Counted from the first letter of the stretch, positions 17,521 through 25,955 are shown. The stretch: DNA of 64,000 nucleotides from Microtetraspora fusca (GCF_001570365.1 NZ_BBYK01000040.1:62001-126000); one strand, 5' to 3'. Made by a program: numbers and translations. The notes: generated by a model not told the origin, from the letters alone.

Positions 17521-19095
17521 TCAGGCGCTCTCGGCGGGCGCGGGCCGCTGGGCCTGGGCGGTGCGGGAGGAGCGCAGCGGCACCTCGCGCAGGAGCAGCA
17601 CCGCGACGAACCCGAGGAGCGCGGCGGGCACGCCGACGAGGAACACCGTCTGCATGCCGCGCGCGTACGCCTCCAGCACCATCGCGTGGATCGGGGCGGG
17701 CAGCTGCGCGATGGCCTCGGGCGTGCCGAGGCTGAGGGTGGAGCCGCCGCCCGACGGGGTGATGTGCGCGGCCGCCATCATCGACGTCAGCTCGCTCTTG
17801 ACCTTGTTCGTGAGGATCGCGCCGTACGCGGCGACGCCGACCGCGCCGCCGAGGCTGCGGAAGAACGAGACGCCGGAGGTGGTGGCGGCCATGTCGCGCA
17901 ACTGGGCGGCGTTCTGGGCGGCGAGGATCAGCATCTGCATGGTGAGGCCGAGGCCGACGCCGAAGACCGCCATGTCGATGCCGATCACGAGGTCGCCGGA
18001 GTCGACGTGCAGCCGGGAGAGCAGGCCGAGGCCGACGGCGACGAGCAGCATCCCGGCCACGGGATAGGCCTTCCAGCGGCCGGTCCTGGTGACGATCCGG
18101 CCGGAGACGATGGAGCCGAGGAAGAGGCTCACGACCATGGGCAGCGTCATCAGTCCGGAGGCCGTCGGGCTCATGCCCTTGACGATCTGCAGGTACTGCG
18201 GCAGGTAGATCATCGCGCCGTACATGGCGATGCCGACGAGGAGGGAGGCCAGGCCGGCCAGCAGGAAGGTCCGGTCGCGGAACAGCCGGGGCGGGAGGAT
18301 CGGGCCGGCCGCCCGGCGCTCGGCGACCACCGCGAGCAGGCCGAACGCCACGCCCAGCGCGCACAGGCCGTATGTCCAGCCGGAGTTCCACTCGAACTCG
18401 TGGCCGCCCAGGGAGAGCACGAGCATGAAGGCGGTGGCGGCGCCGGTGATCGTGAAGGCGCCCCACCAGTCGAGGCGGGCGTCGCGGTGCTCGTGGTCGA
18501 GGCGCAGCACCTTCTGGATCACGGCGAAGGCGACGACGGCGAGCGGGACGCAGACGTAGAAGCACCACCGCCAGCCCAGCCAGGACGCGTCGACGATGAA
18601 CCCGCCGAGCAGCGGGCCGGCGACGGTGGAGACGCCGAAGACCGCGCCGACGTAGCCGGAGTAGCGTCCCCGCTCCCTCGGCTCGACCACGTCGCCGAGG
18701 ATGACCTGGGTCAGCGCGGAGAGCCCGCCCGTGCCGAGGCCCTGCACCGCCCTGGCCGCGATCAGCATCCCGATGTTCTGCGACATCCCCGCGACCACCG
18801 AGGCGGCCACGAACAGCCCGAGGGACGTCTGGAACATGAGCTTGCGCCCGAAGATGTCGGACAGCTTGCCCCACAGCGGGGTCGAGACGGTCATCGTGAG
18901 CAGCGTCGCGCTGGCGACCCAGGAGAGCTGATCCTGTCCGCCGAGGTCGCCGACGATGGTGGGAAGCGCGGTGCCGACCACGGACGTCGAGATCATCGAG
19001 GTCAGGAGCGCGAGGAGCAGCCCCGAGAGGATCTCCATGACCTCCCGGTGCGTATACGTCCGGCGGGTTCCCGCCCGATTCACGACGTCAGTCAC
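17521..19095 (-). CDS. MFS drug exporter, DHA2 (EmrB/QacA) 14-TM family
   Basis: Proton-driven multidrug efflux pump of the inner membrane. Length (524 residues) and hydrophobic pattern fit 14 membrane helices. Visible signatures are WVASATLLTMTVSTPLWGKLSDIFGRK (loop 2-3 motif A), ARAVQGLGTGGLSALTQVILGD, RGRYSGYVGAVFGVSTVAGPLLGGFIVD (antiporter motif C) and GWRWCFYVCVPLA. It starts at GTG 19095. The gene is divergent from a TetR regulator with a short intergenic region carrying TTAG/CTAA boxes and a consensus TTGACA, so de-repression by a substrate drug is likely. The substrate is unknown. Confidence 0.93.
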   Translation of the reverse strand: MTDVVNRAGTRRTYTHREVMEILSGLLLALLTSMISTSVVGTALPTIVGDLGGQDQLSWVASATLLTMTVSTPLWGKLSDIFGRKLMFQTSLGLFVAASVVAGMSQNIGMLIAARAVQGLGTGGLSALTQVILGDVVEPRERGRYSGYVGAVFGVSTVAGPLLGGFIVDASWLGWRWCFYVCVPLAVVAFAVIQKVLRLDHEHRDARLDWWGAFTITGAATAFMLVLSLGGHEFEWNSGWTYGLCALGVAFGLLAVVAERRAAGPILPPRLFRDRTFLLAGLASLLVGIAMYGAMIYLPQYLQIVKGMSPTASGLMTLPMVVSLFLGSIVSGRIVTRTGRWKAYPVAGMLLVAVGLGLLSRLHVDSGDLVIGIDMAVFGVGLGLTMQMLILAAQNAAQLRDMAATTSGVSFFRSLGGAVGVAAYGAILTNKVKSELTSMMAAAHITPSGGGSTLSLGTPEAIAQLPAPIHAMVLEAYARGMQTVFLVGVPAALLGFVAVLLLREVPLRSSRTAQAQRPAPAESA

Positions 19096-19107
19096 GGATC
19101 CCCCAGA

Positions 19108-19165
19108 TTAGTTAGTTTCTCTAAGAATTAGTAGTCGCTTGTTTACATGTCAAACGCGTTAGGGT
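19108..19165. promoter_or_regulatory. Divergent MFS/tetR promoter region with TTAG-CTAA operator
   Basis: TTAG at 19112-19115 and CTAA at 19121-19124 form an inverted repeat with a five-base centre. Further TTAG boxes lie at 19108-19111 and 19129-19132. A perfect TTGACA for the MFS gene (minus strand) is at 19148-19153, with an ACTAAT-like -10 about 15 bp away that borders the boxes. In the other direction TAGGGT (19160-19165) lies eight bases before ATG 19174, fitting a leaderless tetR transcript. Binding by the adjacent TetR protein is inference. Confidence 0.55.
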
Positions 19166-19173
19166 TGCGCCCC

Positions 19174-19719
19174 ATGAGAGATCGTGCGGCGACCAGCCGG
19201 CGGATCCTGGAGGCCGCCAGGGAGCTGTTCGCCGAGCACGGCTACGAGCAGGTCACGATGCGCATGATCGCCGCCGCGGCCGACGCCAACGTCTCCCTGA
19301 TCAACCGCTACTTCGGCACGAAGGCGGGACTGTTCGCCCAGGTCGTCGCGACCGGCTCCACTCTGGAGGCGGTCATCGAGGGGGATCCCGAGGGCCTGCC
19401 CGCGCGGCTCGCGGCGCGCATGGCGCTGCGGCTGCACACCGGGACGGTGGAGCAGCTCACCCGCACGATCGACCGCGCGGGGACGAGCCCCGAGATCAGG
19501 GCGGTGCTCCGGGCCCGGGTCGAGGACGCCATGATCGGCGCGATCGCGGCACGGCTGAGCGGCCCGCGTCCGAGGGAGCGGGCCGCGCTGGCGGTGACGT
19601 TCATCCTCGGCGTCAGCTCGCTGCGCCGCCTGCTCGGACCGGAGCCGCTCCACGACTCCGACCCGGCGGCGGTGGAGGCCCGGCTGACCGCCGTCTTCGC
19701 CGCATGCCTCCGTCCTTGA
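19174..19719 (+). CDS. TetR-family transcriptional repressor
   Basis: DNA-binding repressor of 181 residues with the chosen start. The N-terminal helix-turn-helix is RRILEAARELFAEHGYEQVTMRMIAAAADANVSLINRYFGTKAGLF; the remainder is an all-helical ligand domain ending LTAVFAACLRP. An upstream in-frame ATG at 19147 would add nine residues but overlaps the exporter -35 hexamer, whereas ATG 19174 lies just after a TAGGGT -10, so a leaderless start there is preferred. Divergent orientation to the exporter gene indicates local repression. The ligand is unknown. Confidence 0.9.
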   Translation: MRDRAATSRRILEAARELFAEHGYEQVTMRMIAAAADANVSLINRYFGTKAGLFAQVVATGSTLEAVIEGDPEGLPARLAARMALRLHTGTVEQLTRTIDRAGTSPEIRAVLRARVEDAMIGAIAARLSGPRPRERAALAVTFILGVSSLRRLLGPEPLHDSDPAAVEARLTAVFAACLRP

Positions 19720-19836
19720 GTGGTGATTTGTTCCGTATGCACGGATAAGTCATGCCCCCTGCTCCGGCTGTCTCACCGGCACCTCCCGCATCGGCGGCAA
19801 GGGTCCGCGAGCGCGCCATGAGAGGGGCGGGCCGGG

Positions 19837-20871
19837 TCAGCCGGCGATGTCCCTGATCTTCTCGATCAGCGCGAGGCGCTCCTCGTGAGTACGAGCGATC
19901 GGCGCGACGTTGATCGTGGTCACCCCGGCCTCCCGCATCGCCGCCACCCGGTCGCGGACGAAGCCCTCGGAGCCGATCAGCGACATCCGCTCGATCAGTT
20001 CGGCCGGGACGAGCGCGGCGGCCTCGTCCTTCTTCCCCTCCAGGTAGAGGTCCTGGATCCGCTCGGCCTCCTTCTCGTAGCCGTAGCGCCGGGCGAGGTC
20101 GTTGTAGAAGTTCTTGCCCTTGGCGCCCATGCCGCCGATGTACAGCGCGGCCATGGGACGGCCCAGGTCGCGCAGCCCGTCCACGTCGTCGCCGATCGCG
20201 AGGAACGCCTGGGCGATGACGTCGAGCTCGCCGAGCGACGGGTCACGCTTCGCCTTGCCCGCCGCCAGAGAGGCGCCCCAGACGTCGGCGGCCTTCTCCG
20301 GCATGAAGAAGATCGGTTCCCAGCCCTCGGCCAGCTCGGCGGCCAGCTCGACGTTCTTCGGTCCGATCGCGGCGAGGACGATCGGGATGCGGTCGCGCAC
20401 CGGGTGATTGATCAGCTTCAGCGGCTTGCCCAGGCCGGTGCCGCCCGGGAAGGGCAGGGTGTAGTGCTTTCCGGCATACTCCAGGCGTTCGCGCCGCCAG
20501 ACCTTGCGGCAGATCTCGATGACCTCGCGGGTCCGGCCCAGCGGCGCGGTGTACGGCACGCCGTGGAAGCCCTCGATGACCTGCGGGCCGGAGGCGCCCA
20601 GCCCGAGCGTGAACCGGCCGTCGGACACGTAGTCCATCCCGGCGGCCGTCATCGCCAGCAGCGCCGGGGTGCGGGAGTAGATCGGCAGGATGCCCGAGGC
20701 GATCTGCAACCGCTCGGTCCTGGCCGCGATGTAGCCCATCTGGCTGACCGCGTCGAAGCTGTACGCCTCGGCGACGAAGACGATGTCCAGCCCGGCCTTC
20801 TCGTAGTCGGCCAGCTCGGCCACGGTCTCCTTGAACCCGCCCGCGTAGTTCAGGGCCATCCCGATCCGCAT
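19837..20871 (-). CDS. LLM-class flavin (probably F420)-dependent oxidoreductase
   Basis: Luciferase-like TIM-barrel enzyme of 344 residues. Matching blocks are MRIGMALNYAGGFKETVAELADYEKAGLDIVFVAEAY, IASGILPIYSRTPALLAMTAAGMDYVSDGRFTLGLGASGPQVIEGFHG and the late MREAGVTTINVAPIA. This subgroup in actinobacteria normally uses coenzyme F420 for hydride transfer; that assignment is from family knowledge. The ATG follows GTACGGG. No cofactor or pathway genes adjoin it, so the substrate is unknown. It lies about 100 bases beyond the end of the molybdo-enzyme maturation cluster and may be transcribed separately. Confidence 0.88.
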   Translation of the reverse strand: MRIGMALNYAGGFKETVAELADYEKAGLDIVFVAEAYSFDAVSQMGYIAARTERLQIASGILPIYSRTPALLAMTAAGMDYVSDGRFTLGLGASGPQVIEGFHGVPYTAPLGRTREVIEICRKVWRRERLEYAGKHYTLPFPGGTGLGKPLKLINHPVRDRIPIVLAAIGPKNVELAAELAEGWEPIFFMPEKAADVWGASLAAGKAKRDPSLGELDVIAQAFLAIGDDVDGLRDLGRPMAALYIGGMGAKGKNFYNDLARRYGYEKEAERIQDLYLEGKKDEAAALVPAELIERMSLIGSEGFVRDRVAAMREAGVTTINVAPIARTHEERLALIEKIRDIAG

Positions 20872-20972
20872 CCCGTACGTCCTTCCGCGTGCAGCACCGG
20901 AACCGAATGATGTTCCGTTTCTTTTGGGGCTCCCAGGCTAACGACCGGACCGGCGACGGCCAACCTGGAGGA

Positions 20973-21557
20973 TCAGCGGGATCCGAGCACGCGCAGATCG
21001 TCCGGCGTGTCGAGGTCAGCGGGGTCGCCCGCCCCGTCGCAGTCCACCCGGGTGACCAGCTCGGGACGCGCCCGCAGGAAGGGCCGCGCCCCCACGTCGC
21101 CCCGGGCGAGCGCGGCCACCTCCACGAAGTGCTCGCGGGCGATGAGCACGGGGTTGCGCGGCGCGCCGCCGTAGCAGGCCACCGCGACCGCGGCGCCCGC
21201 GCGGTACGCCGCGATCAGGCGGCGTACCGCCTCCGGCCGGACCAGCGGCTGGTCCACGAGGGCGATCACCGCGGCGCCGGCGGAGGCGGGCAGCGCGGCG
21301 AGCCCCGCGCGCAGCGACGAGCCCATGCCGGTCGCCCACTCGGGGTTGCGCACCGCCACCGCGCCCGGGACCCGCACCTCGGCGGCGCCGAGCACGATCA
21401 GCACCGGGTCGCAGCCGCCCTCGGCGAGCAGCCGCACACCGCGATCGGCGAGCCGCTCCCCCTCGAACTCCACCAGCGCCTTCGGCGTGCCCATCCTGCG
21501 GCCCGAACCGGCCGCGAGCAGGACGCCCGCCACGTCGCCGGGATCAGCCGTCGCCAT
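20973..21557 (-). CDS. MobA/MocA-like nucleotidyltransferase
   Basis: NTP-transferase of the molybdopterin cytidylyl/guanylyl group, 194 residues. The nucleotide-binding signature is VAGVLLAAGSGRRMGTPKALVEF, and the metal and substrate part is ATGMGSSLRAGLA followed by VIALVDQPLVRPEAVRRLI. It probably makes the cytosine dinucleotide form of the molybdenum cofactor (MocA type) used by xanthine- and CO-dehydrogenase enzymes. ATG 21557 has GGGAGG six bases upstream. It overlaps xdhC by 14 bases and closes the four-gene set. Confidence 0.85.
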   Translation of the reverse strand: MATADPGDVAGVLLAAGSGRRMGTPKALVEFEGERLADRGVRLLAEGGCDPVLIVLGAAEVRVPGAVAVRNPEWATGMGSSLRAGLAALPASAGAAVIALVDQPLVRPEAVRRLIAAYRAGAAVAVACYGGAPRNPVLIAREHFVEVAALARGDVGARPFLRARPELVTRVDCDGAGDPADLDTPDDLRVLGSR

Positions 21558-22701
21558 CCGCACCCTCCCTGCCCGGACTCGCCGCGACGGGCGCGCCCGG
21601 AAGCCCCGCGTCGCGATGGATCCGGCCCGTGGTCTCGGTCAGGGCGCGGCCGGAGCCGCCCCACCGGAGCTGGATCAGCTCGGCCGCGATCGACACCGCC
21701 GTCTCCTCGGGCGTGCGCGCGCCGAGGTCCAGCCCGATCGGCGAGCGCAGCCGGGACAGCTCCGCGTCCGTGAGCCCCGCCTCGCGCAGCCGCCGCAGCC
21801 GGTCCTCGTGCGTGCGCCGCGACCCCATCGCCCCCACGTACGCCGCCGGGGTGCGCAGCGCGACCTCCAGCAGCGGGACGTCGAACTTGGGGTCGTGGGT
21901 GAGAACGCAGATCACGGTGCGCTCGTCCACCTCGGCCGTGGACAGGTAGTCGTGCGGCCACTTCACCACGACCTCGTCGGCCTCGGGGAACCGGCGGGAG
22001 GTGGCGAACACCGGACGCGCGTCGCAGACCACCACGTGGTAGCCGAGGAACTTGCCGATCCGCGCCACGGCCGCGGCGAAGTCGATGGCCCCGAACACCA
22101 GCATCCGCGGCGACGGCGCGAACGACTGCACGAAGATCTGCAGGTCGTCCAGCCGCCGCTCCCCCTCGGGACCGTACCGGCGGATGCCGGTGAGCCCCTG
22201 GGCGAGCATCCCGCGCGCGTCGTCGTCCACCGCGTCGTCGAGCCGGGACGAGCCGAGCGTGCCGGAGCCGCGGCCGGGCCGCACGACGCGGCGCGCCCCG
22301 ATCGGCCCCGGCCCCGCGACGATCGTCGCCACCGCCACCGGCTCGCGCCGCTCGATGGAGGCGGCGACCTCCCCCAGCTCGGGGTAGGTCGCGCGCGAGA
22401 CGGGCTCGACGAACACGTCGATGACGCCGCCGCAGGTCAGGCCGACGGAGAAGGCGTCGTCGTCACTGACGCCGTACCGCTGGAGCACGGGCGTGCCGTC
22501 GGCGACCACCTGCTGGGCGAGGTCGTAGACCGCGCCCTCGACGCAGCCGCCGGAGACGCTGCCGGCCGCCTCGTCCCCGAGCACCGCCATGGCGGCCCCG
22601 GGCGGCCGGGGCGCGCTGCGGAACGTGCCGACCACGGTGGCCAGGCCGAACCGCTCCCCCGCCTCCCACCAGCGCACGATCTGGGACAGCACGTCACGCA
22701 T
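21544..22701 (-). CDS. XdhC/CoxI family molybdenum-cofactor maturation protein
   Basis: Binds and protects the molybdenum cofactor and hands it to a xanthine dehydrogenase or CO dehydrogenase apoenzyme. The 385 residues contain the N-terminal XdhC_CoxI domain (RFGLATVVGTFRSAPRPPGAAMAV, SVSGGCVEGAVYDLA, GLTCGGVIDVFVEP) and a C-terminal Rossmann domain (PRMLVFGAIDFAAAVARIGKFLGYHVVVCDARPVFA). ATG 22701 is chosen for GGGAGG four bases upstream and overlaps the end of the VWA gene by eight bases. No target enzyme gene is present in the window. Confidence 0.92.
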   Translation of the reverse strand: MRDVLSQIVRWWEAGERFGLATVVGTFRSAPRPPGAAMAVLGDEAAGSVSGGCVEGAVYDLAQQVVADGTPVLQRYGVSDDDAFSVGLTCGGVIDVFVEPVSRATYPELGEVAASIERREPVAVATIVAGPGPIGARRVVRPGRGSGTLGSSRLDDAVDDDARGMLAQGLTGIRRYGPEGERRLDDLQIFVQSFAPSPRMLVFGAIDFAAAVARIGKFLGYHVVVCDARPVFATSRRFPEADEVVVKWPHDYLSTAEVDERTVICVLTHDPKFDVPLLEVALRTPAAYVGAMGSRRTHEDRLRRLREAGLTDAELSRLRSPIGLDLGARTPEETAVSIAAELIQLRWGGSGRALTETTGRIHRDAGLPGAPVAASPGREGADGDG

Positions 22702-23875
22702 CCGGCCTCCCTCTGTGAACCACCACATTGCGGGCCGCGTCGCCGGCCAGGCGGAGCGCGAGCTCCTCGTACGCGGCCAGGCTGTGCCCGGCGACGAACT
22801 CGGTGACGTACGGCAGGGCCGCCCGCATCCCGGCGGTCAGCGGCCGGTAGGCCGGGTCCCCCTTGTGCGGGTTGACCCAGATCACCCGGTGGGCGAGCCG
22901 CGACAGGCGTTCCATCTGGCGTCCGAGCAGGCTCGCGTCGCCCCGTTCCCAGCCGTCCGAGGCGATCACCACGATCGCTCCCCGGGGGTCGGACAGCCGG
23001 AGCAGCTCCTTCAGCTCCTCCCCCAGCCGGGTGCCGCCGCTCCAGTCGGGGATCGCGGCCGAGACGGCGTCCATGGCGACGGCGGGGTCGCGGTGGCGCA
23101 GCTCGGCGGTCACCCTGGTGAGCCGGGTGCCCACGGTGAACACCTCGGTGGCGCGCGGCTCGGCGCGGACCAGGGCGTGCGCGAAGCGCAGCAGGGTGTC
23201 GGCGTAGGGGGCCATCGAGCCGCTCACGTCCACGAGCATGACGACCCGCCGCGGCTTCTCGGTGCGGTCGCGGAACCGCAGCCGGGCCGGCTCGCCGCCG
23301 CGGCGGACCGCCTCGCGCACGGTGCGGCGGCCGTCGAGCGCGCCGTGATGCGACGGCGCGCGGCGACGCGACCTGCGCCGCTCGCGGGCGCTCCTGAGCA
23401 TCCCGAGCAGCCGGGCCACCTCCTGCCGCTCGGCCGCGGTCATCCGGGCGACGTCCCGGTGGCGCAGCACCTCGATCTCGCTCGCCGTGGCCGCCGCGCT
23501 CGCCTCGCCTCCTTCGTCCCGCTCTCCGGCTCCCTCGTCGGGGCGCAGGACGAACCGGGTCACGGTCACCGCGGGCGGCGCGCGGCGGGCGGCGGGCCGC
23601 TCGCCGCCGAAGTAGGCCGCGAAGCACCGGTCGTACCGGTCGAGGTCGTCGGGGCAGGAGCAGAGCGTCAGCCGGCCGGCCCAGTAGACGTCGCGCGGCT
23701 CGCACGCGCCCAGCTCGCGCAGCGCGGCGAGGAAGCCCTGGGTCCGCTGGTGGTCGGCGGCGACCCCCGCCGCGCGCAGTGTGCGGGCGAAGCCCGTCAT
23801 CGCCCGGACGAGGGCGGCCCGGTCGTCGCCCGCCGCCTCGCGTCCCTCACGTGCCTCGCGGCGCGGCTCAGGCAC
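22694..23875 (-). CDS. CoxE-like VWA-domain protein
   Basis: Partner of the MoxR/CoxD ATPase in assembling the active site of molybdenum hydroxylases. The 393 residues start at GTG 23875, overlapping the ATPase gene by eight bases. The C-terminal VWA domain keeps its metal site: DVSGSM, the Thr in GGTRLGEELKELL and the Asp in IASDGWERGD. The N-terminal half is helical with CSCPDDLDRYDRCF. Coupled translation with the upstream ATPase and downstream xdhC indicates one complex or pathway. Confidence 0.9.
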   Translation of the reverse strand: MPEPRREAREGREAAGDDRAALVRAMTGFARTLRAAGVAADHQRTQGFLAALRELGACEPRDVYWAGRLTLCSCPDDLDRYDRCFAAYFGGERPAARRAPPAVTVTRFVLRPDEGAGERDEGGEASAAATASEIEVLRHRDVARMTAAERQEVARLLGMLRSARERRRSRRRAPSHHGALDGRRTVREAVRRGGEPARLRFRDRTEKPRRVVMLVDVSGSMAPYADTLLRFAHALVRAEPRATEVFTVGTRLTRVTAELRHRDPAVAMDAVSAAIPDWSGGTRLGEELKELLRLSDPRGAIVVIASDGWERGDASLLGRQMERLSRLAHRVIWVNPHKGDPAYRPLTAGMRAALPYVTEFVAGHSLAAYEELALRLAGDAARNVVVHRGRPDA

Positions 23876-24827
23876 GGCCGCTCCCGCCTCCCGCGCGCGT
23901 GGCGAGCCCGTCGCCCAGCAGGCCGCCGCGCCGTACGGCCTCCTGGTCTTCGCGGTATTTGAGCAGCGCGCCCAGGGTGACCGCGGCCAGGCCGGGGTCG
24001 AGACGGACGGCGCCGAGCGTGAGCAGGGCCTCGGCCCAGTCGAGCGTCTCGGCCACGCCGGGCGGCTTGACCAGGTCGGCCTCACGCAACCGCCCGGCCG
24101 CCCCGGCCACCTCGGCCGCGAGCTCCTCCGTACAGGCGGGCAGCCGCCGCAGCAGGATCGCTACCTCGCGCTCGAAGGAGGGATGCTCGATCCAGTGGTA
24201 CAGGCAGCGCCGCTTGAGCGCCTCGTGCACCTCGCGGGTGCGGTTGGAGGTCAGGACGACGACCGGCGGCGTCTGCGCCCTGATCGTGCCGAGCTCGGGC
24301 ACGGAGATCGTGAAGTCGGACAGGACCTCGAGGAGGAACGCCTCGAACTCGTCGTCGGCCCGGTCGATCTCGTCCACGAGCAGCACGCAGGGCCATGTCT
24401 CCAGGGCGCGCAGCAGCGGCCGGGCGACCAGGAACCTGCGGTCGTAGATCTCGCCTTCCAACGCCCGGACGTCGGTGACCCCGGCCGCCTCGGCGGCCTT
24501 GAGGTGCAGCAACTGGCGCGCGAAGTCCCAGTCGTAGAGCGCCTGGGCGGCGTCGAGCCCCTCGTAGCACTGCAGCCGGATGAGCGGGGCGTCGAGGATC
24601 GCCGCGAGCGTCTTGGCCAGCTCGGTCTTGCCGACCCCCGCCTCGCCCTCAAGAAAGAGCGGGCGCCCCATCCGCAGCGCCAGGAACGCGGCCGTGGCCA
24701 GGCCCTCGTCGGCCAGGTAGTCGTGCTCCTCCAGCAGCGCGGCCAGCTTGACCGGCGAGTCGATCCCCGCCGCCGCGCCGGTCACCTCGCCGGCCGCCGC
24801 CGGGTCCGGGTTCGTCCTCTGCGACAC
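23868..24827 (-). CDS. CoxD-like MoxR-family AAA+ ATPase
   Basis: AAA+ ATPase of the CoxD type, 319 residues. Walker A is FLEGEAGVGKTELAKTLAAIL, Walker B CVLLVDEIDRADDEFEAFLLEVLSDF, sensor 1 VVVLTSNRTREVHEALKRRCLYHWIEHP. In Oligotropha CoxD helps insert sulfur or copper into CO dehydrogenase; here the target is unknown. It differs clearly from the 8.0-kb MoxR. GTG 24827 is the first codon of the four-gene operon and sits at the foot of an 11-bp inverted repeat (24827-24865). Confidence 0.9.
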   Translation of the reverse strand: MSQRTNPDPAAAGEVTGAAAGIDSPVKLAALLEEHDYLADEGLATAAFLALRMGRPLFLEGEAGVGKTELAKTLAAILDAPLIRLQCYEGLDAAQALYDWDFARQLLHLKAAEAAGVTDVRALEGEIYDRRFLVARPLLRALETWPCVLLVDEIDRADDEFEAFLLEVLSDFTISVPELGTIRAQTPPVVVLTSNRTREVHEALKRRCLYHWIEHPSFEREVAILLRRLPACTEELAAEVAGAAGRLREADLVKPPGVAETLDWAEALLTLGAVRLDPGLAAVTLGALLKYREDQEAVRRGGLLGDGLATRAGGGSGRA

Positions 24828-24865
24828 ACAGTCAGGCTACGTCCCCCGCCCCTCGCCTGACTGTG
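24827..24865 (-). promoter_or_regulatory. Perfect 11-bp inverted repeat at the start of the maturation operon
   Basis: CACAGTCAGGC (24827-24837) and GCCTGACTGTG (24855-24865) are exact complements around a 17-base centre. In the minus-strand mRNA the hairpin ends on the first base of the coxD-like GTG start, and its loop is purine-rich (GAGGGG, GGGGGA), so it would display the likely ribosome site in the loop. It could equally be a protein operator. The arm length makes chance occurrence unlikely. Confidence 0.6.
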
Positions 24866-24928
24866 GTCGTTTTCGCCAAACAGCCGATGGATTCGTATGA
24901 GTTGCTCTGCGTTTCCGGCCGTGGCGCG

Positions 24929-25135
24929 CTAAAGAGCCACCAGCCGTCCACCGCGGCCCCGCAGGCGTACCGAAGCCAGGGCGCCACAGGCGAGAGCCAC
25001 GGCGAGCAGCGTGCCGCAGGCCGCGACCGACGTGCGGATGTCGCCCGCGAGGGCGGCGTGCAGGCCGCGGACGGCCCAGTATCCAGGGGAGATCGGGGCC
25101 ACGGCCGCGACCCGGTGCGGCAGGACGCCGAGCTC
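24929..25135 (-). pseudogene. C-terminal fragment of an ABC-2 type permease
   Basis: The frame read leftward from about 25135 gives LGVLPHRVAAVAPISPGYWAVRG, which has the form of the conserved late segment of ABC-2 exporter permeases (LP..., P.SP.YWA.RG). It is followed by a hydrophobic last helix (CGTLLAVALACGALASV) and a stop at 24929. Upstream of 25135 the frame no longer looks like a permease and no start or ATPase partner exists. This is a remnant, recognised by motif only. Confidence 0.55.
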
Positions 25136-25237
25136 GCGCCGTGGCTGGACCTGCCCCTCGACCTGACCGCCGAGTTCGAGGCCGACGTGGACGACCTCGT
25201 GCGACTGATCGAGGCGACCGCACGACGAGAGCACTGA
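25124..25237 (+). pseudogene. 3' remnant of an unidentified plus-strand gene
   Basis: Codons from about 25124 to the TGA at 25237 encode DAELAPWLDLPLDLTAEFEADVDDLVRLIEATARREH. Almost every codon ends in G or C, as expected of a coding end in this genome, while the same frame further left is not gene-like. It abuts the permease remnant end to end on the opposite strand. The family is not recognised. Confidence 0.35.
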
Positions 25238-25334
25238 GGGCGGCTCCCCGGATGCGATCCGGCAGGACGGCGACGGCCTGGCACGGCGTCCGCGTGGCGT
25301 GGCCGGCTGTCCCCCGAGCGATATGGTCACGAGC

Positions 25335-25955
25335 ATGGAGCCGCCCGCCCTCCGCCCTCCCGCGTCCCTGGACCTCGCCGCCTCCCCGTGCGCGGACGCG
25401 CTGCGCGCCGAACTGATCGCGCGCTGGGCGGAGCCACACCGGCGCTACCACACCACCGCGCACCTCGCCGCCGTGCTCGCCGCGATCGAGCCGCTCGCCG
25501 GGCACGCCGCCGACCCCCGGGCCGTACGGCTCGCCGCCTGGTTCCACGACGTGGTCTACGAGGGGCGGGCGGGGTGGGACGAGGAGCGCAGCGCCCAGCT
25601 CGCGCAGTCTCGCCTGGCCGCGTGCGGGGCGCCGGACGGCCTGGTCCGCGAGGTGGCGCGGCTGGTGCGGGTGACCGCGTCGCACGCGTACGAGCCCGGC
25701 GACGCGGACGCGGCGGTGCTGTGCGACGCCGACCTGTCCGTTCTGGGCGGGGAGTGGCCGGCCTACGCGGCGTACGCGCGGGCGATCCGCGAAGAGTACC
25801 GGGACGTGCCGGATGAGCTGTTCCGGGCGGGACGCGCGCAGGTCCTGCGGGGGCTCCTGGACCGGCCCCGCCTGTACGGCACGGCCGCCGGCCGGGCGCT
25901 GTGGGAGGCGCGGGCCAGGGAGAACCTCAGCAGAGAGCTGGCGTCACTCGGCTGA
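25335..25955 (+). CDS. HD-domain predicted metal-dependent phosphohydrolase
   Basis: Soluble protein of 206 residues with HD-superfamily ligands: His residues in HRRYHTTAHLAAVLAAIEP, the HD pair in RLAAWFHDVVYEGRAG and the distal Asp in AVLCDADLSVLGG. It matches the HD family in which YHxxxH and FHD blocks are spaced by about 35 residues; the substrate is unknown. Start is ATG 25335; ATG 25323 and 25299 are in frame but no better supported. It converges on the DUF4031 gene, the two coding ends overlapping by 12 bases. Confidence 0.85.
   Translation: MEPPALRPPASLDLAASPCADALRAELIARWAEPHRRYHTTAHLAAVLAAIEPLAGHAADPRAVRLAAWFHDVVYEGRAGWDEERSAQLAQSRLAACGAPDGLVREVARLVRVTASHAYEPGDADAAVLCDADLSVLGGEWPAYAAYARAIREEYRDVPDELFRAGRAQVLRGLLDRPRLYGTAAGRALWEARARENLSRELASLG

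Noticed and set aside
24863-25237. A complete 124-codon plus-strand gene
   Set aside because: Only the last 35 or so codons look coding; the first part crosses the permease remnant and has no sensible composition or start site.
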